A DNA stretch of 39,539 bases from the NCBI GenBank assembly GCA_009731375.1, contig BJOX01000248.1, forward strand, positions 572,040 through 611,578, in the 5' to 3' direction. The notes under the pieces are model-generated. The model made no database searches and was not told the origin of the DNA. It saw nothing but the letters and a program-made list of their open reading frames with translations. The position numbers and the translations under genes are program-made. Below are positions 1-13,637 of the stretch, piece after piece. Source of the stretch: Paulinella micropora (lineage: Eukaryota > Cercozoa > Imbricatea > Euglyphida). How positions within the stretch are numbered: position 1 is the stretch's first letter; each line of letters opens with the position of its first letter.

Positions 1-360
1 TTTGGGGGGAGGGGGGAAATGGAAATTGTGTCCCCCCCACCCACCCACCCCTCATTGCGGCACCCTGTCGGAATAAATCACGGTTGTGGGAAATTAATCC
101 TATTATAATTAATACTATATTTTCGAAGAGAGCTCATCAAGAAGTGTCAGATACACCAAATATCAGCCGCTAAATCCCTCTAGTGTGCGCAAACGGCGCC
201 TGGTGGCAAAAATACCATAATTTTCTGGTTTGGGTGCCACCCGCGACCGAAACGGGTACGTACATTTGCAGGGCTGGGGTTCCCGGGGGAAGTGCCCCCC
301 GGACACCCCCTTCCCTGTCGACAGGGTACGTTCAATTGCCGGAGGTACCGGCAAGTACTC
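1..360. other. Unassigned non-coding sequence
   Basis: I see no convincing gene here. The first 60 bases are G- and C-homopolymer rich, and 230-350 is GC-rich with short C runs. The small open frames on both strands overlap each other, have no recognisable motif and look like chance. Confidence 0.5.
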
Positions 361-872
361 CCAAAAAACAAGGAATTTCTGCATTCAGGACACTCCCCTA
401 ACGCAAAGATTTACGTGAATTCCAAAAAATTATATCAGCATCAAGATCGAGTCTGGGGCTATACATACACACATACATACATACATACATACATACATAC
501 ATACATACATACATCAATATGAGCTCCCAACTCCTCCTGGTTCACACAAACCATGACTTATTCCGATGAGGGTGCAGAAAATAGGCTTAAAAAAACAAGG
601 AATTTTGGCATTCATGACACTCCCCTAACGCAAATATTTGGGTGAATTCCAAAGAAATTATATCAGCATCAAAATTGAGTCTGGGGCTAGCCACCCTGTC
701 ATTATGAGCTCCCATTCCTCCTGGTGATGCGAAAAAAAACAAGCAATTTTGGCATTCAGGACACTGCCCTAACGCAAATATAATAAATATTTGCGTGAAT
801 TTCAAAAAAATTATGAGAATCAACATCGAGTCTGGGGCTAGCCACTCTGCAAATATGAGCTCTCAACTCCTC
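361..872 (+). repeat. Three diverged copies of a 135-180 bp repeat
   Basis: Three units can be aligned by eye at about 361-543, 589-724 and 732-872. Each begins with an A-run followed by ACAAGGAATTT. Each continues with a 'gcattcaggacactcccctaacgc' type block (slightly varied), then GTGAATTCCAAA, then GAGTCTGGGGCTA, and ends near GAGCTCCCAACTCCTCCTGG. The first unit carries an (ACAT)n microsatellite between the GGGGCTA and GAGCTC blocks. The third is cut at about 872, where LINE copy 1 begins. The family is unknown. No coding potential is visible. Confidence 0.75.
461..514. repeat. (ACAT)n microsatellite
   Basis: A run of ACAT tetranucleotides lies inside the first unit of the 361-872 repeat family. 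The other two units lack it, so it expanded or inserted within that copy. Confidence 0.95.
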
Positions 873-3311
873 GTATAATAAGCAAAGAAATAAGACTAAC
901 AGGGAGATTAAAAAAGCTAAGAAAGCCTATATGACTACTCTAATGGAAAAACTACGTCACGACCCAAAAAAACGAATGAATGCGCTGAGACAGTTGATCC
1001 CACAGACACAAGGTCTCAAGACTTCGCCCACCCAGCTCCGCGTAGACGACCAAGTCATCACCGATCCCAAAGCTATCGCCGACGCACTCAACAGACACTA
1101 CACGTCGGTAGGTTCCAAGGCCAGTGCCCAAACCCCCCCACAAAGTCAGAAGAAGAAGAAATCGACCTAACACAGAGATAACTGCCTGTCTTTACACTCA
1201 AACGCATTTTGCCGGATGATGTAGTCGAGACACTGAAAGCAATAAACAGAAACAAAGCAGAAGATATAAACAAAACAAAGCCAGCCATAATGCAAGACCT
1301 TACAGAGTACATTGCTCCGATATTAACCAAGCTCTTTAATAAAGCTATAGAACGTAACCAATACCCAGACGCACTAAAAATAACTAAAGTTATAGAAATC
1401 TATAAAGCTAAAGATAGAACGCTGCCTCAGAACTACAGACCTGTTTCCCTACTGCCAATTATCGCTAAGATCTTTGATACTATACTCAACAAGCAACTGA
1501 TGGCCCACCTCACCAAGCACGACATCCTCTCCCGGACTCAATATGCTTTCCGACCACACTCAAACACGACAATCACCACGCAAACCATCCCAAACCACAT
1601 CCAAAAGCTCAAAGGCCCAGGACGGTACGTGCTTGCATTATTCATCGACTTATCGAAAGCTTATGACATCATCGATCATGAAACACTCATTCATAAACTA
1701 CGAAATAACATAAATTTTAGCGATAACACCACTATCTTTTTCAAATCATACCTCACAAGACGATACCAAACCGTGTTTACCCAATATGCACGCTCATACC
1801 CACGCAAGATCACACATGGGATCCCGCAAGGTTAGTACACTCTCAACAACTCTCTTCATTCTGTACATCAACGATATTATACTTTCACTAATACACGGGA
1901 AAGTCTTTGCGTATGCTGATGACACCACACTCATCATCGCTGCCGAGAATAAAGAGCAACTCCAAGAACAAGCACAAACTGATACAACTAACCTTGTCCG
2001 CTACTTCCACAGACATAACCTAGTCCCCAACCCCACCAAAACCACCTACACTATCTTTCACAAACATGAGAAGAAGGTGCAGCTGGACCTGACCATCGAC
2101 AGGGAGAAGCTCCAACAAGAACGATATTGGGTACTATCATCCAAAGCAACCTGTCCTTCCGTGAACATGTGCAATCTATTGTGTTCCGACTTCAACCGTT
2201 TGTCCAAATGTTTCGGTATGTGAACAGCCCACTCCCCACCCATATCCTCCTCCAACTCTACTATGCCCATGTATACCCCCTACTTATGTATGGCATCTCT
2301 ATATCGGGATCTGATGAATACAACACAATTATACATCCACTCATCATCATTCAAAAGCGCATAATCCGTCTGATCTGCCTCAAATCATGGAGAACACCTA
2401 CCAAACCACTATTTGTCAAACTACGTCTACTCATCATACTCAATATGTACAAGTACAGCGTATGCATGGATGCACACTCCCTTATTTACCCAGCCTTCAA
2501 AGCTTTCCTACTCCTACACTTCAACTACATCCGACCAAGTACAGCTACTCATAACTACAACGCTAGGCGATCCTCAACGAAACACATGTACAACGACTCG
2601 AAGACTGGCCAGTACAGCAGAGCCGCACAAGCACAATGGGATAAGCTGCCAGAACGGCTTGAGGAACATCTCATACAAAGCTGATTTCAAAAATGAACTC
2701 AAGACGTTTCTCCTACATCTGCAGCAATCCTGATACCGCATACGGGCATCAGAGGGCGATGGACACCTCATCAAGATACCTGGGATAAGTTAAGTGTTGA
2801 TCACATCGCCGGAGTGTGGTTAGCAACCCCCATGGGGAGTCACCTCGTGTCTTCCAGCTTTTGCGAGTCCCACCGTTATATTTACAACTGAATAGGGCTC
2901 TGCTACTTTCAATTGACCTCAACAGAAGCAACCTCAAACGTTCTTTAACTCTACGTTTTAGTGTTCCTTGACTGTTGAGTATTATATATATATATGTATA
3001 TATATATGTATGTATGTATATATTTTCTTTTCTTTTCTTTTCTTTTCTTTTTTTCCCACGAAACTACAACTTTACTTTAATCTCATAATAATTTAGCTTG
3101 ATAATTTTAATAAACTTTTTATCTTTTTTTTTTTTTTTTAATACTTTACTCTATTTTATTTTACTTTATTTTTTTCTATATTAATGTTTTAATACGTTAA
3201 TATTTTATTATCTTATTACTTTAATCGTTTGAGAAGCAGGTCACCATCTAGCTAATTTGTATGGATGACCAGAGGTTACAAGTAACTTCATTAAATCGAA
3301 GGCCTAGGCCT
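873..3311 (+). mobile_element. LINE copy 1 (5'-truncated non-LTR retrotransposon)
   Basis: Homology with the other copies begins at about 873 (TATAATAAGC, matching about 6165 in copy 3), directly after the third upstream repeat. The element therefore lacks its 5' end, ORF1 and endonuclease. It holds a frameshifted reverse transcriptase (about 931-2733) and a 3' UTR (about 2734-3311). The UTR has AT-rich tracts and a conserved terminal block beginning GAGAAGCAGGTCACCATCTAG. It ends at a GGCCTAGGCCT palindrome followed by (TAG)n. Compared with copies 2-4, this copy has lost the hairpin block between CATCTAG and GTATGG. Confidence 0.88.
931..2733 (+). pseudogene. LINE reverse transcriptase, frameshifted (copy 1)
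   Basis: This is the remnant of a non-LTR retrotransposon reverse transcriptase, which would copy the element RNA into a nicked genomic target. The reading frame passes through pieces at about 931-1170, 1209-1835, 1786-2223, 2127-2684 and 2413-2733, so there are several indels. Visible RT motifs are NYRPVSLLP (finger region), LALFIDLSKAYD (motif A, catalytic Asp), HGIPQG (motif B) and FAYADDT (motif C, YADD). A single extra T just after the PQG codons (about 1832) creates a TAG stop. The C-terminal end (AQWDKLPERL) matches copies 2 and 3 and stops at TGA 2731-2733. It is non-functional as it stands. The start is the truncation point and not a real initiation codon. Confidence 0.9.
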
Positions 3312-3312
3312 G

Positions 3313-3365
<53 letters not shown>

Positions 3366-3387
3366 TGTAGTAGTTGTAGTTGTAGTT

Positions 3388-3448
<61 letters not shown>

Positions 3449-3469
3449 AGTAGTAGTAGAGTAGTAGTA

Positions 3470-3520
<51 letters not shown>
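3312..3520. repeat. (TAG)n tract, 3' tail of LINE copy 1
   Basis: About 209 bases of near-pure TAG repeat with a few variants (TTG and GAG units around 3365-3390 and 3448-3475). It follows the conserved LINE 3' UTR on one side. LINE copy 2 begins with no spacer on the other side. Confidence 0.97.
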
Positions 3521-3522
<2 letters not shown>

Positions 3523-4992
3523 CCGATATTAACCAAGCTCTTTAATAAAGCTATAGAACATAACCAATACTCGGATGCACTAAAAATAACTAAAGTTATT
3601 GAAATATATAAAGCTAAAGATAGAACGCTGCCTGAGAACTACAGACCTATCTCGCTACTGCCGATTATCGCTAAGGTCTTTGACACTATACTCAACAAGC
3701 AAATGATGGCCCACCTTACCAGGTACGACATCCTCTCCCGAACTCAATATGCTTCCGACCACACTCGAACACAACAATCACCACACAAACCATCTTAAAT
3801 CACATCCAAAACCTCAAAGGCCCAGGACGGTATGTGCTTGCTCTGTTCATCGACTTATCGAAAGCTTATGACACCATCGATCATGAAACACTCATCCATA
3901 AACTACGAAATAACATAAATTTTAGCGACACCACTACCTTTTTCAAATCATACCTCACAAAACCATACCAAACCGTATTTACCCAATATGCTCGTTCCTA
4001 CCCACGCAAGATCACACATGGGATCCCGCAAGCTAGCACACTCTCAACAACTCTCTTCATTCTATACATCAACGATATTATACTCTCACTAACACACGGG
4101 AAAGTCTTTGCATATGCAGATGACACCACACTCATCATCGCTGCTAAAAATAAAGAGCAACTCCAAGAACAAGCACAAACTGATACAACTAACCTTGTTC
4201 GTTACTTCCACAGACATAACCTAGTACCCAACCCCACCAAAACCACCTACACCATCTTCCACAAGCATGAACAGAAGGTGCAGCTCGACTTGACTATCGA
4301 CGGCAAGAGGCTCCAACAAGAACGAAAGGTAAAAGTATTAGGTACAATCATCCAAAGCAACCTGTCCTTCCGTGAACATGTGCAATCTATTGTGTTCCGA
4401 CTTCAACCATTTGTCCAAATGTTTCGCTATGTGAACAGCCTACTTCCCACCCATATCCTCCTCCAACTCTACTATGCACATGTATACCCCCTACTTATGT
4501 ATGGTATCTCTATATGGGGATCTGATGACTACAACACCNNNNNNNNNNCCCTACTTATGTATGGTATCTCTATATGAGGATCTGATGAATACAACACCAT
4601 TATACATCCACTTATTATCATCCAAAAACGCATAGTCCGTCTGATCTGCCTCAAATCATGGAGAACACCTACCAAACCACTTTTTGCCAAACTACGCCTA
4701 CTCAACATACTTAACAGGTATAAATATAGCGTATGCATGGATGCACACTCCCTTATTTACCCAGCCTTCAAGGCTTTCCTACCCCTCCACTACAACAATA
4801 TCAGACCAATTACAGCTGTTCATAACTACAACACTAGGCGATCATCAAAGAAACAACGACTCAAAGACTGGTCAGTACAGCAGAGCCGCACAAGCACAAT
4901 GGGATAAGCTGCCAGAACGTCTGAGAGATATCTCTTACAAAGCTGAATTCAAAAATGAACTCAGGGCGTATCTCTTACACCTGCAATCCTGA
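3521..4992 (+). pseudogene. LINE reverse transcriptase, 5'-truncated and frameshifted (copy 2)
   Basis: The RT is open at about 3520-3798 and then, after a frameshift around 3755 (a base lost in the TATGCTTCCGACC stretch), at 3834-4538. Visible motifs are NYRPISLLP, LALFIDLSKAYDTID (motif A), HGIPQAST (motif B, with Ala where Gly is usual) and FAYADDT (motif C). Past the gap the frame meets a TGA in the 'ctctatatgagg' context at about 4573, where the pre-gap copy reads TGG. The C-terminal piece (about 4684-4992) ends at the expected site. No functional protein can be made from it. Confidence 0.88.
4539..4548. other. Assembly gap (10 N) with repeated flanks
   Basis: About 50 bases before the gap (from CCCTACTTATG to ACAACACC) reappear just after it with two substitutions (GGGG to GAGG, GACTAC to GAATAC). 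The gap thus joins two overlapping but non-identical sequences. The second is identical in this stretch to copy 3 at about 7577. Confidence 0.9.
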
Positions 4993-5660
4993 CACTGCCT
5001 AAGGCCTAAAGAGGGCGTTGGACACTTCATCATCAGATGATACCTGAGTTTGGGACAAGTTAAGCGTTAATCACATCCGCCGGAGTGTGGTTAGCCAAAC
5101 CCCCTTGGGGAGTCACCTCGTGTCTTCCCGCTTTTGTGAGCACCACCGTTATATATACAACTGAATGGGATTATAATACTTTCAACGTATATATATATAC
5201 ATATATATATGTGCATATATTATATATATGTATATATATAATATTATCTCTTTTTATATTTACTTCCACGTTTTTTTTTTTTTTTTTTTTTTCTCACGAA
5301 GCTAGAACTTTACTTTAATTTTCACAACAGATTAATTTAATATTTTTTATTAACTTCATAAATATATATATGTATATATATACAATATATTATATTATAT
5401 TATATATATATTATGTTTTTGTCATTTTATTTTACTTTATTTTATTTTCTTATTTTTTTATTTTTTATTTTATTTTTATTTTATTTTAATACTTTCAATC
5501 TATTTTATTTTAATATTTTAATATTTTAATAATTTAATTTTTCATTATTCTTAATTATTTGAGAAGCAGGTCACCATCTAGTTAAATCAATAGCTCTTGA
5601 GCTAACGATTTGTATGGGTGACCAGAGGTTAAATTTCTTAACTTCATTATATCGAAGGCC

Positions 5661-5709
<49 letters not shown>
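5661..5709. repeat. (TAG)n tract, 3' tail of LINE copy 2
   Basis: A pure run of about 16 TAG units between the LINE 3' UTR terminus and the first base of LINE copy 3. Confidence 0.97.
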
Positions 5710-5710
<1 letters not shown>

Positions 5711-6246
5711 CCACAATCAAAAATCCCACCCGCAAAGCAAAGAGCCATACATTGCTTGATGTTATCTTAACAACACTCAGCTGCGATATCACATCTGATG
5801 TTTTACCTACATGCATCTGTGACCACCCCATCTACGCTATCTTTCACACCCCAATTGCGCATAAGAAAAATAATAATAAAACCCTAAGTAATAAGAGATA
5901 TGAAGATAAGAAGGAAATAATAACAGAAGAAATAATTAAAGAACTTAAGCAAGTTCTTGACCCAGAACTAAATAACGATACGCCTAATAACTATATAAAT
6001 AAGATATATACAGTCATAAAGACAGTGGTTGAAAAGTATGAAAAACGTATAAAGAAACGAAAATGGAAGCCATGGTGCAATAATGAAACTAGAGCTATGA
6101 TTAAGAAGCAAAGAGAACTGTATGAAATAAAAGTAGCATGCCCAGTTAAAAGTAATAGGATTAAGTATAATAAGCATAGAAATAAAACTAATAGACAGAT
6201 TAAGAAAGCTAAGAAAGCATACATGACTGCCCTATGGAAAAATTAA
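5710..6246 (+). pseudogene. LINE APE-type endonuclease C-terminus and linker (copy 3)
   Basis: An open segment of about 178 codons starts at the truncation point. It carries LLDVILTT followed by CDHPIYAIFH. This resembles the LDlilt...SDHxPI ending of apurinic/apyrimidinic-type endonucleases in LINEs, with the terminal Asp-His at 5821-5826. The following Lys/Arg-rich stretch (KKRKWKPW, then NRQIKKAKKAYM) is the usual linker before RT. This endonuclease would nick the target DNA to prime reverse transcription. One A is missing relative to copy 1 at about 6238 (TGGAAAAATTAAG), which stops the frame before RT. The N-terminal catalytic half is absent. Confidence 0.78.
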
Positions 6247-8022
6247 GTCACGACCCAAAAAAACGTATGAATGCGTTGAGAAAGTTGATCCCACAGACAC
6301 AGGGTCTGAAGACGTCGCCCACCCAGCTCCGCGTAGATGATAAGGTAATCACCGACCCCAAAGGTATTGCCAATGCAATCAACAGACACTAAACGACGGT
6401 CGGCTCCAAGGTCAGTGCCCAAATCCCCCAGGAACATAAAGTCAGAGAAGAGGAAATAGATCTAACACAGAGACAACTGCCTACCTTTACACTAAAACGC
6501 ATTTCGCAGGATGATGTAGTCGAGACACTGAAAGCAATTAACAGAAACAAAGCAGAAGATATAAACAAAATAAAGCCAGCCATAATGCAAGACCTTACAG
6601 AATACATTGCCCGATATTAACCAAGCTCTTTAATAAAGCTATAGAACATAACCAATACTCGGATGCACTAAAAATAACTAAAGTTATTGAAATATATAAA
6701 GCTAAAGATAGAACGCTGCCTGAGAACTACAGACCTATCTCGCTACTGCAGATTATCGCTAAGGTCTTTGACACTATACTCAACAAGCAAATGATGACCC
6801 ACCTTACCAGATACGACATCCTCTCCCGAACTCAATATGCTTTCCGACCACATTCGAACACAACAATCACCACGCAAACCATCTTAAATCACATCCAAAA
6901 CCTCAAAGGCCCAGGACGGTATGTGCTTGCTCTGTTCATCGACTTATCGAAAGCTTATGACACCATCGATCATGAAACACTCATCCATAAACTACGAAAT
7001 AACATAAATTTTAGCGACACCACTACCTTTTTCAAATCATACCTCACAAAACCATACCAAACCGTATTTACCCAATATGCTCGTTCCTACCCACGCAAGA
7101 TCACACATGGGATCCCGCAAGCTAGCACACTCTCAACAACTCTCTTCATTCTATACATCAACGATATTATACTCTCACTAACACACGGGAAAGTCTTTGC
7201 ATATGCAGATGACACCACACTCATCATTGCTGCTAAAAATAAAGAGCAACTCCAAGAACAAGCACAAACTGATACAACTAACCTTGTTCGTTACTTCCAC
7301 AGACATAACCTAGTACCCAACCCCACCAAAACCACCTACACCATCTTCCACAAGCATGAACAGAAGGTGCAGCTCGACTTGACTATCGACGGCAAGAGGC
7401 TCCAACAAGAACGAAAGGTAAAAGTATTAGGTACAATCATCCAAAGCAACCTGTCCTTCCGTGAACATGTGCAATCTATTGTGTTCCGACTTCAACCATT
7501 TGTCCAAATGTTTCGCTATGTGAACAGCCTACTTCCCACCCATATCCTCCTCCAACTCTACTATGCACATGTATACCCCCTACTTATGTATGGTATCTCT
7601 ATATGAGGATCTGATGAATACAACACCATTATACATCCACTTATTATCATCCAAAAACGCATAGTCCGTCTGATCTGCCTCAAATCATGGAGAACACCTA
7701 CCAAACCACTTTTTGCCAAACTACGCCTACTCAACATACTTAACAGGTATAAATATAGCGTATGCATGGATGCACACTCCCTTATTTACCCAGCCTTCAA
7801 GGCTTTCCTACCCCTCCACTACAACAATATCAGACCAATTACAGCTGTTCATAACTACAACACTAGGCGATCATCAAAGAAACAACGACTCAAAGACTGG
7901 TCAGTACAGCAGAGCCGCACAAGCACAATGGGATAAGCTACCAGGACATCTGAGAGATATCTCTTACAGCTGAATTCAAAAATGAACTCAAGGCGTATCT
8001 CTTACAACTGCAGCAATCATGA
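6247..8022 (+). pseudogene. LINE reverse transcriptase, frameshifted (copy 3)
   Basis: RT coding sequence continues from the endonuclease linker. The longest intact piece is 6791-7606. It includes YAFRPHSNTT, LALFIDLSKAYDTID (motif A), HGIPQAST (motif B with Ala instead of Gly), FAYADDT (motif C) and the thumb region. Breaks are a stop in the TCTATATGAGG context at 7604-7606 (TGG in the pre-gap part of copy 2), and a 2-base loss near 7970 (CTTACAGCTG versus CTTACAAAGCTG in copy 2). The expected stop is TGA at about 8020-8022. Confidence 0.88.
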
Positions 8023-8616
8023 CACTGCCTACGGGCCTAAAGAGGGCGTTGGACACCTCATCATCAGATGATACCTGAGTGTGGGACAAGTTCAGCGTTG
8101 ATCACATCCTAAGCCGGAGTGTGGTCAAACCCCCTTAGGGAGTCACCTCGTGTCTTCCAGCTTTTGTGAGCGCCACCGTTATATATACAACTGACTAGGA
8201 CTTTAATACCCTCAACGTACATATATACATATATATATACATATATATTTATACATATACATATATATATATACATATACATATATACATATATAATTTT
8301 TTTTTCTATTAACCCCATATATATATGTATATGTAATATTAAAAAAATATATATTACCTTTATGTTATCCCATTTTTACTTTTATTTTTCTCCTTTATTT
8401 TTATTTTAATCTATCTTATTTTATTTTAATACTCAATCTATTTTTATTTTATTTTATTTTAATATTTTTAATATTTTTAATAATTTAATTTTCATTACTA
8501 TTAATAATTTGAGAAGTAGGTCACCATCTAGTTAAATCAATAGCTCTTGAGCAAACGATTTGTATGGATCGACCAGAGGTTAAATTGTTAACTTCATTAA
8601 ACCGAAGGCCTAGGCC

Positions 8617-8665
8617 TAGTAGTAGTAGTAGTAGTAGTCGTAGTAGTCGTAGAAGTAGTAGTAGT
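8617..8665. repeat. (TAG)n tract, 3' tail of LINE copy 3
   Basis: About 16 units with several variants (TCG, AAG), directly after the LINE palindrome. LINE copy 4 sequence begins immediately afterwards. Confidence 0.95.
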
Positions 8666-8865
8666 GTCTACCAGCTTTTGCGAGTGTCACCGTTATATAT
8701 AGTACTGAGTGAGAATATAACACTTTCAACATATATGTATAAATATATATATTATATATATTTATGTATATATATATAATATATAGTACTGAGTGAGAAT
8801 ATAACTCTTTCAACATATATATACATATATATATAATATTATATTATATTATTATATATATTTCC

Positions 8866-8902
<37 letters not shown>

Positions 8903-10042
8903 CCTCTTTNNNNNNNNNNNNNNNNNNNNNNNNNNNNNNNNNNNNNNNNNNNNNNNNNNNNNNNNNNNNNNNNNNNNNNNNNNNNNNNNNNNNNNNNNNN
9001 NNNNNNNNNNNNNNNNNNNNNNNNNNNNNNNNNNNNNNNNNNNNNNNNNNNNNNNNNNNNNNNNNNNNNNNNNNNNNNNNNNNNNNNNNNNNNNNNNNNN
9101 NNNNNNNNNNNNNNNNNNNNNNNNNNNNNNNNNNNNNNNNNNNNNNNNNNNNNNNNNNNNNNNNNNNNNNNNNNNNNNNNNNNNNNNNNNNNNNNNNNNN
9201 NNNNNNNNNNNNNNNNNNNNNNNNNNNNNNNNNNNNNNNNNNNNNNNNNNNNNNNNNNNNNNNNNNNNNNNNNNNNNNNNNNNNNNNNNNNNNNNNNNNN
9301 NNNNNNNNNNNNNNNNNNNNNNNNNNNNNNNNNNNNNNNNNNNNNNNNNNNNNNNNNNNNNNNNNNNNNNNNNNNNNNNNNNNNNNNNNNNNNNNNNNNN
9401 NNNNNNNNNNNNNNNNNNNNNNNNNNNNNNNNNNNNNNNNNNNNNNNNNNNNNNNNNNNNNNNNNNNNNNNNNNNNNNNNNNNNNNNNNNNNNNNNNNNN
9501 NNNNNNNNNNNNNNNNNNNNNNNNNNNNNNNNNNNNNNNNNNNNNNNNNNNNNNNNNNNNNNNNNNNNNNNNNNNNNNNNNNNNNNNNNNNNNNNNNNNN
9601 NNNNNNNNNNNNNNNNNNNNNNNNNNNNNNNNNNNNNNNNNNNNNNNNNNNNNNNNNNNNNNNNNNNNNNNNNNNNNNNNNNNNNNNNNNNNNNNNNNNN
9701 NNNNNNNNNNNNNNNNNNNNNNNNNNNNNNNNNNNNNNNNNNNNNNNNNNNNNNNNNNNNNNNNNNNNNNNNNNNNNNNNNNNNNNNNNNNNNNNNNNNN
9801 NNNNNNNNNNNNNNNNNNNNNNNNNNNNNNNNNNNNNNNNNNNNNNNNNNNTTATTTTATTTTAATATTTTTAATCTAAGTCATTTTATTTTAATACTTT
9901 AATATTTTGATAATTTCTCATTACCTTTAATAACTTGAGACGTAGGTCACCATCTAGTTAAATCAATAGCTCTTGAGCTAACGATTTGTATGGATAGACC
10001 AGAGGTTAAATTGTTAACTTCATTAAACCGAAGGCCTAGGCC
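8666..10042 (+). mobile_element. LINE copy 4 (3' UTR only, interrupted by an N gap)
   Basis: The first bases after (TAG)n, TCTACCAGCTTTTGCGAG, match the 3' UTR of the other copies (about 2851 in copy 1 and 8153 in copy 3). This copy is therefore truncated to UTR only. An internal segment of about 60 bases (ATATAGTACTGAGTGAG and neighbours) occurs twice at 8695-8815. After the gap, 9852-10042 is a normal LINE 3' terminus with the TAGCT-CTTG-AGCTA hairpin and AGGCCTAGGCCT. I infer, but cannot show, that both sides of the gap belong to one copy. Confidence 0.75.
8910..9851. other. Assembly gap (942 N)
   Basis: Unknown sequence. It follows a poly-T tract of about 40 bases in the LINE 3' UTR and ends in another part of a LINE 3' UTR. 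Confidence 1.
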
Positions 10043-10128
<86 letters not shown>

Positions 10129-10180
10129 CGTGGTGGTGGTGGTGGTGGTGGTGGTGGTGGTGGTGGTAGTAGTAATAGCT
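10043..10180. repeat. (TAG)n tail followed by (TGG)n
   Basis: About 86 bases of (TAG)n (10043-10128) follow the last LINE terminus. Then comes ACG, about 36 bases of (TGG)n (10131-10167) and a few more TAG/TAA units. This is the end of the LINE array. Confidence 0.95.
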
Positions 10181-10599
10181 CATAGCAGGGTATGGTAAGC
10201 TAACGATTTTGTACGTACGTATGACAGTATCGATGGCTTGGTGGCAGGTGGCACTGTTATACGCTAATTGCGTATTGATGTCGACAGGCAGACAGACAGA
10301 CGTCGGTCCGGCGTCGACAGATATGCACATGTGAAGCAAGGAAAAAAAGATATAGACAAATTACAATCCCATGTTGTTTTCCCTAGGGTGAGTGTGAGAG
10401 AGAGGGAGAGAGGGAGAAATGCAGAGATGAAAATAGTAAGTGGTTTCGGTTACGGCATGCGTGCCTGTCTGTCCGCCTGTCTGTCTGTCCGTCTGTCTCT
10501 CTCTCTATCTCTATCTCTCTCTCTCAGCTCTCTCTCTTTCTGTCTTGAATGTCTCTCTGTGTATGTGTGTTTTGTTTTTGTGTTTTTTTGTTTCTTTGG
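10181..10599. other. Non-repetitive spacer grading into CT/GA-rich DNA
   Basis: About 10181-10390 is complex sequence with no recognisable gene. Then come GA-rich (about 10392-10420) and CTGT/CT-rich (about 10465-10530) stretches leading into the TATG microsatellite. The long open frame through this region owes its length to the stop-free microsatellite downstream. Confidence 0.6.
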
Positions 10600-13095
<2,496 letters not shown>

Positions 13096-13605
13096 TATTC
13101 ATCATCAATATGGATATATTTTCCTGTTGTGACTGCAAACAGGCAGTTGAAAACGAAAATTTTGATTAAATATTTCTTCTGTCAAATATTTGACTTCAAG
13201 TTTTTGAGTTTATCGTTTTCAATGTTTGTTTTTATTGTTATTGACTCACTTTTAATATTTAACTAACACGAAACGTACGGTGAAATATATTTACTACTTG
13301 AATATACTAACACTGATTGCCGAAATTTTCAACATTATTCAATATTATTCAATATTTTCAAGTTGGCAATATTATTCAATAGATGATTACTATGATTCAA
13401 TATTAATCCATATCAAGCAATATTATTCAATATTATTCAATGATAGTATTATTCAATATTAATCAATATTAATCAATCCGCATGATATTAATCAATGATG
13501 ATTAATCAATATAATCAATATTAATCCGCGGCCTGAATATTATCGGGAGTCAGTTCAATATTATTCAATATTATTGAACTTTCAGTCTATTCTTCTCTCA
13601 GGCGG

Positions 13606-13637
<32 letters not shown>

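Larger units (their letters stand above)
3521..5660 (+). mobile_element. LINE copy 2 (5'-truncated), inserted at the (TAG)n tail of copy 1
   Basis: The first base after the (TAG)n tract is already inside the reverse transcriptase: GCCGATATTAACCAAGC matches about 1316 of copy 1 and about 6610 of copy 3. The 3' UTR runs from 4993 to 5660. It contains poly-T and TA-rich tracts, the conserved block near 5560-5650 with a TAGCT-CTTG-AGCTA hairpin, and GAAGGCC before (TAG)n. A 10-N gap at 4539-4548 separates two partly redundant segments, so the middle may be wrongly assembled. Confidence 0.88.
5710..8616 (+). mobile_element. LINE copy 3 (longest copy, 5'-truncated in the endonuclease)
   Basis: This copy starts directly after (TAG)n and reaches furthest upstream. 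It includes the C-terminal part of the endonuclease, the linker to RT, the RT and a complete 3' UTR (about 8023-8616). The UTR has TA-rich tracts, the GCTCTTGAGC element near 8541-8553 and ends at AGGCCTAGGCCT before (TAG)n. It is very similar to copy 2 across the RT, so the two are recent relatives, or an assembly duplication. Confidence 0.9.

Noticed and set aside
3261-3536. Poly-Ser (plus) and poly-Thr (minus) open frames
   Set aside because: They are translations of the (TAG)n LINE tail read out of the stop phase.
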